Assembly: GCA_027315455.1 (NCBI GenBank) | Contig: DAHUXZ010000016.1 | Coordinates: 1-51,026, forward strand | Direction of reading: 5' to 3' | From: Thermoplasmata archaeon | GTDB lineage: Archaea; Thermoplasmatota; Thermoplasmata; Lutacidiplasmatales; UBA184 | DNA length: 51,026 nt | Shown here: positions 6,682 to 13,648 of the stretch, piece after piece | Position numbering within the stretch: position 1 is the stretch's first letter | Layout of the letters: each line of letters begins with the position of its first letter | Program-made: the position numbers and the translations under genes | The notes under the pieces: generated by a model | What the model saw: only the letters and a program-made list of their open reading frames with translations | Told to the model about the DNA's origin: nothing | The model's database searches: none

Positions 6682-8952
6682 ATGGCCGAAGGGACCGGGT
6701 TCCCCTCGCCCGTGCGCCGGGCACTCGGCTCGCTCGCCGATGGGAGCGGACGCACCCTCGTCGTCGCGGGCCCCCCGACGAGCGGGAAGAGCGAGCTCCT
6801 GGAGGAGATCCGCACCGAGCTTCGCTCGGCCGGGGTGAGGGTACGGGATTTGCGGGCCTCGTACCGTGACCGGGAGGTCCCGTTCGGCGTCGTCGCGCCG
6901 CTCGAGACGCCGGAAGGGGCCGAGGCCGGGGCGGACGGGACCGTCGGGGCGGAGGCCGCCTCCGAGGAGGACCCCGAGGACCCGCCCTCGGCCGACGACG
7001 CGCCGATGGCCGCATTCCCGTTCGTGGCGGAAGCCCCCCCGAGCCCGCGGCGCGCACGGGGAGAACGGCACCGCGGGACGATCATGGGCATGGCCTACTC
7101 GGTCCGGGGCCGGGGGGTCCGCGAGATGGAGCCGATGGAGTACTGGCGGGCCCTGGTGGACGGGTTTCGCGAGGATCCCGCCCGCCGCGTCGCGGTCCTC
7201 GTGGAGGACGGCGCGCTCGCGGACGCCGAGAGCCGCCAGTACCTCCTCGCCCTTTCCGATCGGGCCCGCCTGCGTCCGTTCCTCCTCGTGCTGGTCCTCG
7301 ACGTGAGCGAGCCGGGCTACGGAGCGTGGGAGGAGAAGCTCCTCGGTCGGGGCGACGTCGACTGGGTCCGGTTCCCCCACTCGAAGGCGGACCCCCGGGA
7401 GGTCGCCCGTATCCGGCGGACGTTCGACCAGCTTCCCGGAACGACCCGGCGCATTCTCGGCTACACGGCCCTCATGGGCGGTTCCGTTCCCGAGGTGAAC
7501 CTCTCCCGCATCGCCCGCCTCACCTTCGCGGAGCTCGCCGAAAGCCTCGTTCCCGCGGCCGAGGAGCACCTCGTGCGGGCCGAGGGCGGACGCATCCTGA
7601 TCCCGCATGCGGAGTGGACGAGCGCGATCCCGGGATTCCTCGAGCCCGAGTCCGTCCGCACGATGCACCGCGAGATCGCGCAGGCGCTCGAGGCCCTCAC
7701 CCCGGAGCCGGTCTTCACCCGGCGACTCGAGATGGCCGAGCACTTCTTCGCCTGGGACCGCGGACCGACCGCCCTGCGCTATCTGGTCGAGGCCGCGGAG
7801 TTCAGCGAGCAGCTCGACGCCTACGACACCGTGATCGACCTTGTCGGAAAGGCCCTCGACTGCCTCCTCTCGCTCCCCGCGGCCGAGCGACCGCTCACCG
7901 AGGCGGAGCTTCGGCTGTTCCTCGCGCGCGCCCTGCTCGCCGCCGGTCTCCCCGACGAAGCCGAGCGCCACCTTGAGGAGGGGCTCAACGTCGCGCTCAC
8001 CCACCAGGTCCGCCCCGAGCAGCTCGAGGACTGGCTCGAGCCGATCGTGCCGGCGGTCCTCGCCGTGGGCCCGCGCCCGTCGCTCGTGACCGAGGTCAGC
8101 GAGCTCGTCGACCGGCTCCACGACACCAGTGCCCGCATCCCCGAGGTCCTGTTCCAGTCCGTCGCGGCGATCCTCGAGTTCGAGCGCGGCCGCATCGACC
8201 GCGCGCGGCACGAAGCGTACCGTGCCGGCCAGGCCGCCCGGCGGATCGAGAGGGGACCCGTCCAGGCGCTCGCGATGTCGGTCGTCGGGCTCACCCACTC
8301 GACGGGGACCGACGCCGAGGCCCGGCTGAGCGCCCGGTTCCTGCGCACCTCCTCGACGATGTTCGCCGGCGCTCGGCGCTTCGGCCTCCAGCAGGTCGCC
8401 GAGGGCTTCCGGGCGCGGCTGTTGGCCGCGCGGGGCGAGTTCGCGAAGGCCCTCGAGGTCCACCAGCGCGCGGTCCAGGTCCTCCGCCGCCTCCACCTGC
8501 CGGCGCTCGAGCTGCCGCACCAGCTCGGGATCGCCGACATCCTGCTCGAGACGAAGCCGGACGCCCGGGCGAGCGAGGCGCTCAAGCGCGCGCGCGAGAT
8601 CGCCGAGTCGCTCCACCTGGTCCCCCCGGCCCCGACCCTGGTCCTCCTCTGGCTCCTTGAGGGCCGCCAGTTCGAGCTGGCCCAGGTCGAGGAGGCCGCC
8701 CGGGAGCGCTACTCGGCGCTCGCCGACCGGCCCGAGGCCTCCGTGCCCCCGGCGATCCGCCGGCGGGCGATCGACCGCCTCATCCGTCTCAACGTGGCGA
8801 CGGACCGGACCGAGGAGGCCCGGCGCTACTTCGGCCAGCTCTCCGCCCGGGACCTCGGCGTCGCCCGCAAGCCCCCCTGGTCGGAGTGGCTGGCCGCCCT
8901 CCGCCGGGACGAGGGGGGACGCGCCGGGCCCGCGCCGGTCGGGGACGACTAG
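6682..8952 (+). CDS. STAND-like ATPase with TPR repeats, no DNA-binding domain
   Basis: A 756-residue protein related in layout to the regulator at 2490. Walker A is GPPTSGKS (30-37); a Walker-B-like VAVLVEDGAL lies near 170-179. Between them is a long acidic, Pro/Ala-rich insertion (about 75-130) that looks disordered. A winged-helix-like arm follows (ARIRRTFDQLPGTTRRIL), then TPR-like helical repeats to the C-terminus. No N-terminal wHTH is present, so it probably signals through protein contacts. A TATA-like CTGTTAAC about 26 nt upstream supports the ATG at 6682 as a leaderless start. Divergent from deoxyhypusine synthase. The substitution T-S-G-K in Walker A keeps the essential GK[ST]. 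Confidence 0.75.
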   Translation: MAEGTGFPSPVRRALGSLADGSGRTLVVAGPPTSGKSELLEEIRTELRSAGVRVRDLRASYRDREVPFGVVAPLETPEGAEAGADGTVGAEAASEEDPEDPPSADDAPMAAFPFVAEAPPSPRRARGERHRGTIMGMAYSVRGRGVREMEPMEYWRALVDGFREDPARRVAVLVEDGALADAESRQYLLALSDRARLRPFLLVLVLDVSEPGYGAWEEKLLGRGDVDWVRFPHSKADPREVARIRRTFDQLPGTTRRILGYTALMGGSVPEVNLSRIARLTFAELAESLVPAAEEHLVRAEGGRILIPHAEWTSAIPGFLEPESVRTMHREIAQALEALTPEPVFTRRLEMAEHFFAWDRGPTALRYLVEAAEFSEQLDAYDTVIDLVGKALDCLLSLPAAERPLTEAELRLFLARALLAAGLPDEAERHLEEGLNVALTHQVRPEQLEDWLEPIVPAVLAVGPRPSLVTEVSELVDRLHDTSARIPEVLFQSVAAILEFERGRIDRARHEAYRAGQAARRIERGPVQALAMSVVGLTHSTGTDAEARLSARFLRTSSTMFAGARRFGLQQVAEGFRARLLAARGEFAKALEVHQRAVQVLRRLHLPALELPHQLGIADILLETKPDARASEALKRAREIAESLHLVPPAPTLVLLWLLEGRQFELAQVEEAARERYSALADRPEASVPPAIRRRAIDRLIRLNVATDRTEEARRYFGQLSARDLGVARKPPWSEWLAALRRDEGGRAGPAPVGDD

Positions 8953-8974
8953 CGGCGCTCGCGCGGGCGCGCCG

Positions 8975-9574
8975 CTACGCCCCCAGCGCCGGGAAGAGCC
9001 CCGGGTCGAGGGCGTAGGCGATCGTGACCGCGCCCACGACCGTGAGGATGACGATCACGAGGCGGTCGAGGCCTTTCGGGGCGAGGCGAGAGCCGAGGCG
9101 GGGTCCGAGGAAGCACGCGAACGCGGCGACGCAGACGAGCGCCGCGGCGGCCGCGACCCCCACGATCACGACCGGGACCGTCGTGATGAAGTTGATCGTG
9201 AAGATCATCGTCGTGTCGCCGAGCTCGAGGAGGAGGATGAGCAGGAACGCCGTCGAGAAGGCGGAACGGCCGGCGGGGGTCGCGCGCTCGGTCTCGTGGA
9301 CCCGAAGAAGGTAGGCCGCGTAGCCGAGGAGGAGGATCCCTCCGCCCAGCCGCAGATACATCACGTGGCCGCCGAGCGCGGCCAGGAGGGCCGCCCCGAT
9401 GAGGACCGCGAGCGCCGTGGTCACGACGAACGCCGACGCGGCCCCGGCCCAGACCTGGAAGGGATGACGGCGGGCCGCGAGGCCGATCAGCGCGAAGTTC
9501 GTCCGGTCGAGGAGCTCCGTCGCGCCGATCACGGCGAAGACGAGGGCGAAGCTGACGAGGGGTCCCGCGACCAT
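8975..9574 (-). CDS. UPF0016/GDT1-type cation exchanger with degenerate motifs
   Basis: A 199-residue, six-TM protein made of two inverted three-helix halves. The family (TMEM165, Gdt1, MneA/Mnx) exchanges Mn2+ or Ca2+ for protons and carries two E-x-G-D-[KR]-[TS] motifs in TM1 and TM4. Here they read ELLDRT (20-25) and ELGDTT (117-122), so the first lacks the Gly and the second has Thr for Lys/Arg. The acidic residues are kept. It starts 12 bp after pyrI on the same strand and is probably the third gene of the pyrB-pyrI operon, an unusual partner. ATCase does not need Mn, so the link may only be co-transcription. Confidence 0.7.
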   Translation of the reverse strand: MVAGPLVSFALVFAVIGATELLDRTNFALIGLAARRHPFQVWAGAASAFVVTTALAVLIGAALLAALGGHVMYLRLGGGILLLGYAAYLLRVHETERATPAGRSAFSTAFLLILLLELGDTTMIFTINFITTVPVVIVGVAAAAALVCVAAFACFLGPRLGSRLAPKGLDRLVIVILTVVGAVTIAYALDPGLFPALGA

Positions 9575-9586
9575 GGCGGGGCCCGG

Positions 9587-10045
9587 TTACGCGAGGTGGG
9601 AGAGGAACTCGTCGACCTGCCGGTCGCAGTAGCCGCAGCGCAGCACGACCGGCCGCCGCCGCGCGACCTCGAACTCGCTTTCGACGGGCTCGTTCTGATT
9701 GCTGATGCAGTTCGGGTTGGGGCAGCGCAGGACCCCCACGATGCGGTCCGGCAGGTCGACGGCCCTCTTCTCCCGGACCTTGTAGTCGCGGATGATCGAG
9801 ATCGTCGCCGTCGGCGCGATGAGCGCGATCGCGTTCACCTTGCGCGGCGACAGCTCCATGTTCTCGACCTTGACGATATCCTTCCACCCGAGCTTCTGGC
9901 TGCGCACGTGGAGCGCGACGCTCACCGTCGAGTCCTTGTCGAGCTCGCGGACGCCGATGATGCGCAGGACCTCGAGGGCGAGGCCATTGCCGATGTGGTC
10001 GATGACCGTCCCGTTGCGGATCGGCGTGATCTTGAGCTCGCGCAC
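9587..10045 (-). CDS. pyrI: Aspartate carbamoyltransferase regulatory chain
   Basis: A 152-residue PyrI. The N-terminal allosteric domain (KITPIRNGTVIDHI, then a nucleotide-binding ferredoxin-like fold) binds CTP/ATP in characterised enzymes. The C-terminal zinc domain has all four ligands: CPNPNC plus CGYC. It contacts PyrB to give the (c3)2(r2)3 holoenzyme. The open frame continues far upstream but the gene begins at GTG 10045, 8 bp after the pyrB stop, with an AGGAG sequence overlapping that stop (translational coupling). Confidence 0.93.
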   Translation of the reverse strand: MRELKITPIRNGTVIDHIGNGLALEVLRIIGVRELDKDSTVSVALHVRSQKLGWKDIVKVENMELSPRKVNAIALIAPTATISIIRDYKVREKRAVDLPDRIVGVLRCPNPNCISNQNEPVESEFEVARRRPVVLRCGYCDRQVDEFLSHLA

Positions 10046-10053
10046 CGCGGCTC

Positions 10054-10986
10054 CTAGCCGGCCCGGCCGGTGAGGATGAGGGAGAGCAGGGCCATCCGGA
10101 CCGGCACGCCGAGGAACGCCTGCCGGAAGTAGGCGGCGTGGGACGTCCCGTCGACCTCCGGCGCGATCTCGCCGGTGCGCGGAAGCGGGTGCATGACGAT
10201 GAGCCGAGGCTTCGCTCCGGCAAGGATGGTGTTGTCGATGCGGTACGACCCCGCGACCTTCGCGTACTCGGCCTCGTCGGCGAACCGCTCCTTCTGGATC
10301 CGGGTCACGTAGAGAACGTCCGCGTCCCTCACCGCGGAGTGGACCTGGTCGGCCTCGGTCACCTTGGCCCCCGCCTCGTCGAGCTGCTCGCGCACCTCGT
10401 TCGGCAGCCCGAGGGTCGGCGGGGAGGAGAGGACGAGCTCCGCGCCGAACATCGAGAGGGCGTGGGCCAGGGAGTGGACGGTCCGACCGAACTTGAGGTC
10501 CCCCAGGAAGACGACCTTGAGGCCCGAAAGGGTCCCGAAGGCCTCCTGCATCGTCGCGAGGTCGAGGAGGGTCTGCGTCGGGTGCTGACCCGCCCCGTCG
10601 CCGGCGTTGATCACCGGCTTGTCCGAGGCCAGCGCCGCCAGGCGGGCCGCTCCCTCGTTGGGATGTCGCAGGACGATCCCGTCGCCGTAGCTCGAAAGCA
10701 TCCGAACCGTGTCGTGCAGGCTCTCTCCCTTGCGCATCGAGCTCGCCGATGGGTCGGCGATCGTCACGCACCGCCCACCGAGCCGCTGGACCGCGGTCTC
10801 GAACGAGAGCCGCGTGCGGGTCGACGGCTCGAAGAAGGCGAGCGTGAGAAGACGGTCCTCGAGGGCACGCGACGACTTGCGGCCCTCGGCGTACGGGATC
10901 ATCCGCTTCGCCGCGCGGAGCACCTCCTCGATCTCCTCGCGGGAGAGGTCCCGGATAGAGATCAGGTCCCGGCCCTTGAGGGTCAT
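10054..10986 (-). CDS. pyrB: Aspartate carbamoyltransferase catalytic chain
   Basis: A 310-residue ATCase catalytic subunit, condensing carbamoyl phosphate with aspartate to N-carbamoylaspartate, the committed step of pyrimidine synthesis. Visible motifs are the carbamoyl-phosphate loop FFEPSTRTR (51-59), the SMRKGES 80s loop, HPTQ (135-138) and HPLPR (266-270), all intact. Length is normal. First gene of pyrB-pyrI-UPF0016; ATG at 10986 is leaderless judging from the TATA-like element at 11011-11018. Regulation by CTP at the protein level is expected from the presence of PyrI. Confidence 0.95.
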   Translation of the reverse strand: MTLKGRDLISIRDLSREEIEEVLRAAKRMIPYAEGRKSSRALEDRLLTLAFFEPSTRTRLSFETAVQRLGGRCVTIADPSASSMRKGESLHDTVRMLSSYGDGIVLRHPNEGAARLAALASDKPVINAGDGAGQHPTQTLLDLATMQEAFGTLSGLKVVFLGDLKFGRTVHSLAHALSMFGAELVLSSPPTLGLPNEVREQLDEAGAKVTEADQVHSAVRDADVLYVTRIQKERFADEAEYAKVAGSYRIDNTILAGAKPRLIVMHPLPRTGEIAPEVDGTSHAAYFRQAFLGVPVRMALLSLILTGRAG

Positions 10987-11010
10987 TCGGCGGGCGCAGG
11001 GAGGGGGGCG

Positions 11011-11018
11011 CCATAATC
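11011..11018 (-). promoter_or_regulatory. TATA-like box of the pyrB operon
   Basis: GATTATGG on the minus strand is centred about 28 bp upstream of the pyrB ATG, predicting a leaderless mRNA. Confidence 0.5.
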
Positions 11019-11196
11019 ATTGTGGGACGGGCCGCGCGGCCCCCTCGACCGCACCCCGACGCCCGCGCGGGTCCCGGTGTGCGATGGACCGCCCGGATTC
11101 GGTCGGAACGCCGACCGACGGGTGCCGCTGCCCCGGGACGGTCCCGCACGCGCCGGGCCGCAACGGATATCGCCGCCCGCGCCGGGCCCGAGCGAC

Positions 11197-12138
11197 ATGG
11201 TCGACCGGGCCCGGACCCTGCGCCTCGTCGGCTTCGGGGCCCTCGTCACCGCCTGGGGATTCAACTACCTATTCGTCCGCTACGGCCTCACGTACGCCGC
11301 CCCCCTCTGGCTCGCCTTCCTGCGGGCCGCGACGGGGGCGGTCGGGGCCTTCGCGCTGACCGGCGCCCTGCGCCGAACGGCTCGCCTCGACCGGCGCGGA
11401 CAGCGCGACGCGCTCCTCCTGGGGCTGCTCAACACCGCCCTGTTCTTCGGGCTGTGGACCGTCGCGGCGGGGTCGGTGCTGCCGGGGGAGGTCGCGACGC
11501 TCGTCTACACCTTCCCGATCTGGGTCGCCCTCCTCTCCGCACCGATCCTCGGCCATCGCCTGACCGGCCGCACCTGGATGGCGATCGGCGGGGCGTTCCT
11601 CGGGGTAGCGCTCCTTTCGCAGCCGTGGAACGGGGCCGCGATCATCGTGCCGTGGGCGGTCGCGGCGCTCCTCGTCTCGGCCATCGCCTGGGCCCTGGCG
11701 ACGGTCCTGATGCAACGACGGTTCGGACCGGAGGTGATCCTGGAGGCGAACTCCTTCCAGCTCCTCGGGGGTTCGCTCGCGCTGCTCGCCGGCGCCCTCC
11801 TCCTCGAGCCGGGAACGCCGCCCGTCCTCAACCTGCCCCTGCTCGCCACGGTCCTCTGGCTGGGACTCATCGGGACCGCGTTCGCCTACTCCGTCTGGTT
11901 CCACCTGCTCGCGCGGACTCACGCGGCGACGCTCAGCGCCTACGTCTTCCTCGTCCCGATCGTGGCGCTCGGCGCGAGCGCGATCCTATTCTCCGAGCGG
12001 CTGGACCTCGTGCAGGTCGCGGGGGTCGCTCTGGTGCTGATCGCCGTCTACCTCATCGGCCGCGACTCTTCCCACGCGCCGCCTCCCCGGGGCGCAACGG
12101 CCCCCCTCGAACCGCCCCTTGCCGAGCCGGCGGCCTGA
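11197..12138 (+). CDS. EamA/DMT-family transporter, ten TM helices
   Basis: A 313-residue integral membrane protein with about ten hydrophobic helices in two homologous EamA halves (AWGFNYLFVRYGL at the start of the first; AWALATVLMQRRFG at the start of the second), ending in a Pro-rich cytoplasmic tail. The drug/metabolite transporter superfamily exports amino acids, metabolites or drugs; the substrate cannot be deduced here. The frame is open from 11020, but ATG 11197 is chosen because it precedes TM1 directly and a TATA-like GGATATCG sits about 28 nt upstream. Divergent from pyrB. Confidence 0.85.
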   Translation: MVDRARTLRLVGFGALVTAWGFNYLFVRYGLTYAAPLWLAFLRAATGAVGAFALTGALRRTARLDRRGQRDALLLGLLNTALFFGLWTVAAGSVLPGEVATLVYTFPIWVALLSAPILGHRLTGRTWMAIGGAFLGVALLSQPWNGAAIIVPWAVAALLVSAIAWALATVLMQRRFGPEVILEANSFQLLGGSLALLAGALLLEPGTPPVLNLPLLATVLWLGLIGTAFAYSVWFHLLARTHAATLSAYVFLVPIVALGASAILFSERLDLVQVAGVALVLIAVYLIGRDSSHAPPPRGATAPLEPPLAEPAA

Positions 12139-12180
12139 CCGCCGGGCGTACGGGGGGAACTGGGGGATCGGGTCGTTTAT

Positions 12181-12196
12181 CGGTCCGTCGGGACCG
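12181..12196 (+). terminator. Short hairpin after the EamA gene
   Basis: CGGTCC/GGACCG (6 bp, 4-nt loop) lies 43 bp after the transporter stop. No T tract follows, so termination is only a suggestion. Confidence 0.25.
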
Positions 12197-12315
12197 AGAG
12201 CTCGGGCGTTGCCGCACGATCGCGCGGGCCGAGCCGTGCCGCCCGGTCGCCGGCCCCTCGCTACCCCGAGGAGGATCGCCGTCGCCGGCGGTGGCCGGTC
12301 GTCCGCGAACGGCGG

Positions 12316-12361
12316 AAAACCGACCTCCGCCCAGGAGGATCGTTCCCCTGCGCGGAGGTCG
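12316..12361 (-). terminator. Hairpin/T-tract terminator of RNase P RNA
   Basis: On the minus strand CGACCTCCGC (12361-12352) pairs perfectly over 10 bp with GCGGAGGTCG (12330-12321) and is followed by GTTTT (12320-12316). It begins 2 nt after the predicted RNase P RNA 3' end. The loop holds a further CAGG/CCTG pairing. Position and T tract argue for termination of the RNA. Confidence 0.65.
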
Positions 12362-12362
12362 T

Positions 12363-12670
12363 GAGGTGCCGGTAGTAAGCCCCATCCTGTTTCAGGCAGC
12401 ATTCGACTGCGCGCTCTCCTCGACGGTCGGGGGATCTCCTCCTTCCGTCCCTTAGGGCTTGCTCCCGGGGAGTCGGCCGTTTCACCAGATCCCGGGGGAT
12501 CCTCCAGCACGATGCCTTCACCGTGCCCCCGGACTGTGTCGTTTCTGCTCCGTTGCTCGGACTCTCGCCCGGCGGGTTCCCGCCCGCCCCCGTGATCCCC
12601 GGAGTGGGGACTTTCCTCAGCAGGGTGCTGTTGCCAGCGACCTCCACCGTCAGCTGCCCTCCGGCTCCTC
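12363..12670 (-). ncRNA. rnpB: RNase P RNA, archaeal type A
   Basis: The catalytic RNA of RNase P, which removes tRNA 5' leaders. Conserved region I is exact: GAGGAAAGTCC (12618-12608). Near the 3' end is CR-V, ACAGGATGGGGCTTA (12390-12376), which pairs with it to form P4; it has G where the consensus has A (ACAGAAnnnGGCTTA). A GGTGAAACGGCC segment matches the P15-loop region. P1 is GAGGAGCCGG paired with CCGGCACCTC with one A.A mismatch, defining ends of about 12670 and 12363. Length of about 308 nt fits archaeal type A. Flanked by its own TATA-like box and terminator. Any ORF drawn through this interval is spurious. Confidence 0.93.
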
Positions 12671-12692
12671 GTTTCCGCCAGCCCGCGCGTCA

Positions 12693-12700
12693 AGTTAAGC
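12693..12700 (-). promoter_or_regulatory. TATA-like box of rnpB
   Basis: GCTTAACT on the minus strand, centred 26 nt upstream of the RNA 5' end predicted independently from the P1 pairing. Confidence 0.6.
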
Positions 12701-12715
12701 TCTCAGCCCGCGCCA

Positions 12716-12754
12716 CCCCGAAAGGGGGATACGTCCCCGCCGCTCGCGGCGGGG
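12716..12754 (+). other. Two tandem tetraloop hairpins before the HisA/HisF-like gene
   Basis: CCCC-GAAA-GGGG (12716-12727) has a GNRA tetraloop; CCCCGCCG-CTCG-CGGCGGGG (12735-12754) is a perfect 8-bp stem with a CUCG tetraloop. They lie between the rnpB promoter and the next gene start, so they may form a structured 5' leader of that gene. GC-rich background makes chance pairing possible for the first, less so for the second. Confidence 0.4.
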
Positions 12755-12793
12755 GTGGCCCCTCGATCCGCTCCCCCGGCGCCTCCCGCCTCC

Positions 12794-13495
12794 GTGGCGG
12801 GCCCTGCCCTTGTGCCCTGCCTGATGATCGCCAAAGGCCGGGTGATGGTCCCGGGAGAGGAAGGACCCGAGATCGCGCGCAACCCGAACGGCGGTCCGCT
12901 CGACATCTTCGACGTCGCCGACTTCCTCAGCGGCCGGTACCCGCGACTTTACGTGGTCGATCTCGACGGGATCGAGGACAACCGCCCCCAGCTCGACTTT
13001 CTCCAGGAGATCGCGCGCGAGGCGGACGTGTGGATCGACGCCGGTCCACGGACCGCGGACCAGGCGATCGACATCCTCATCACGGGGGCGCGCCGCGCGG
13101 TCCTCTCGACCGCCTACCTCCGCTCCGGCAAGGAGCTGAAGAAGGCGTGGGGCCTATCCCCGGACCTGACCGTGGAGATCGAGGCCCGCGGGACCGGAAC
13201 GTTCGCCGTGGAACCCGACTGGGCGAACCGCCCTCCGACCGAGGTCGCCGAAGCCGTCCGTGCGGTCGGCATCGACGAGGTCGTCCTGAGCTACCGCGAG
13301 CGCGACACCGACTGGACGACCGTCCGGGCGGTAGCGGGGGCGGGCACGACCTGGGTCGGCGGATCGTTCGAGCGATCCCAGGCCCGCGAGCTCACCGCTA
13401 GCGGGGCGGCCGGCGGATTCTTCCATGTGCGCGACGAGCTGTCGGAGCTCACCGTCGCCCCTCCCCGTTCCGACCCGGACCCCTCCGGACGATGA
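12794..13495 (+). CDS. HisA/HisF-like TIM-barrel protein
   Basis: A 233-residue protein of the HisA/HisF phosphate-binding barrel group. Strand 1 reads VPCLMIAKGRV, matching the PCLxxxxGRVV start of HisF; strand 2 is LYVVDLDGI, strand 3 VWIDAG, and later strands are recognisable. True HisA/HisF need catalytic Asp residues in strand 1 and 5; the strand-1 Asp is replaced (PCLM for PCLD), and no other his gene is nearby, so I do not call it a histidine enzyme. Such divergent members occur in archaea with unknown roles. Start is uncertain: GTG 12794, GTG 12812 and ATG 12755 are in frame; 12794 leaves a short lead-in to strand 1. Its 3' end overlaps the C/D sRNA. Confidence 0.65.
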   Translation: MAGPALVPCLMIAKGRVMVPGEEGPEIARNPNGGPLDIFDVADFLSGRYPRLYVVDLDGIEDNRPQLDFLQEIAREADVWIDAGPRTADQAIDILITGARRAVLSTAYLRSGKELKKAWGLSPDLTVEIEARGTGTFAVEPDWANRPPTEVAEAVRAVGIDEVVLSYRERDTDWTTVRAVAGAGTTWVGGSFERSQARELTASGAAGGFFHVRDELSELTVAPPRSDPDPSGR

Positions 13496-13550
13496 TGAAA
13501 AAAGAACCAGCTGACCTGTGATGACTAATGGGCGGGCTGAGTCCGGGGGG
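13481..13550 (+). ncRNA. C/D box guide sRNA
   Basis: All four boxes of an archaeal double-guide C/D sRNA are in order: C ATGATGA (13492-13498), 12-nt guide, D' CTGA (13511-13514), 3-nt spacer, C' GTGATGA (13518-13524), 12-nt guide, D CTGA (13537-13540). The terminal stem CCCTCCGGAC/GTCCGGGGGG is 10 bp with one U-G pair. Box spacing is the canonical archaeal symmetrical layout. It would direct 2'-O-methylation via L7Ae, Nop5 and fibrillarin. The D' guide (AAAAAGAACCAG) is complementary to the conserved CUGGUUC of 23S domain II; the D guide CTAATGGGCGGG has no target I recognise. It starts inside the 3' end of the upstream CDS, whose stop overlaps the C box. Confidence 0.85.
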
Positions 13551-13648
13551 GTCGGTGGGGCGGGCCGCGGGCGTGCGATGACCGGTGGCGGTTCCCGACC
13601 GGCGGAAAGGCTTTTTCTCGCCCGCGGCTCCGTCAGCCGGATCGACCG

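Noticed and set aside
6181-8616. 811-codon minus-strand ORF
   Set aside because: Antisense to the STAND/TPR gene and part of deoxyhypusine synthase; an effect of high GC with few stops.
12459-12698. ORFs across 12261-12698 on both strands
   Set aside because: They lie in the RNase P RNA.
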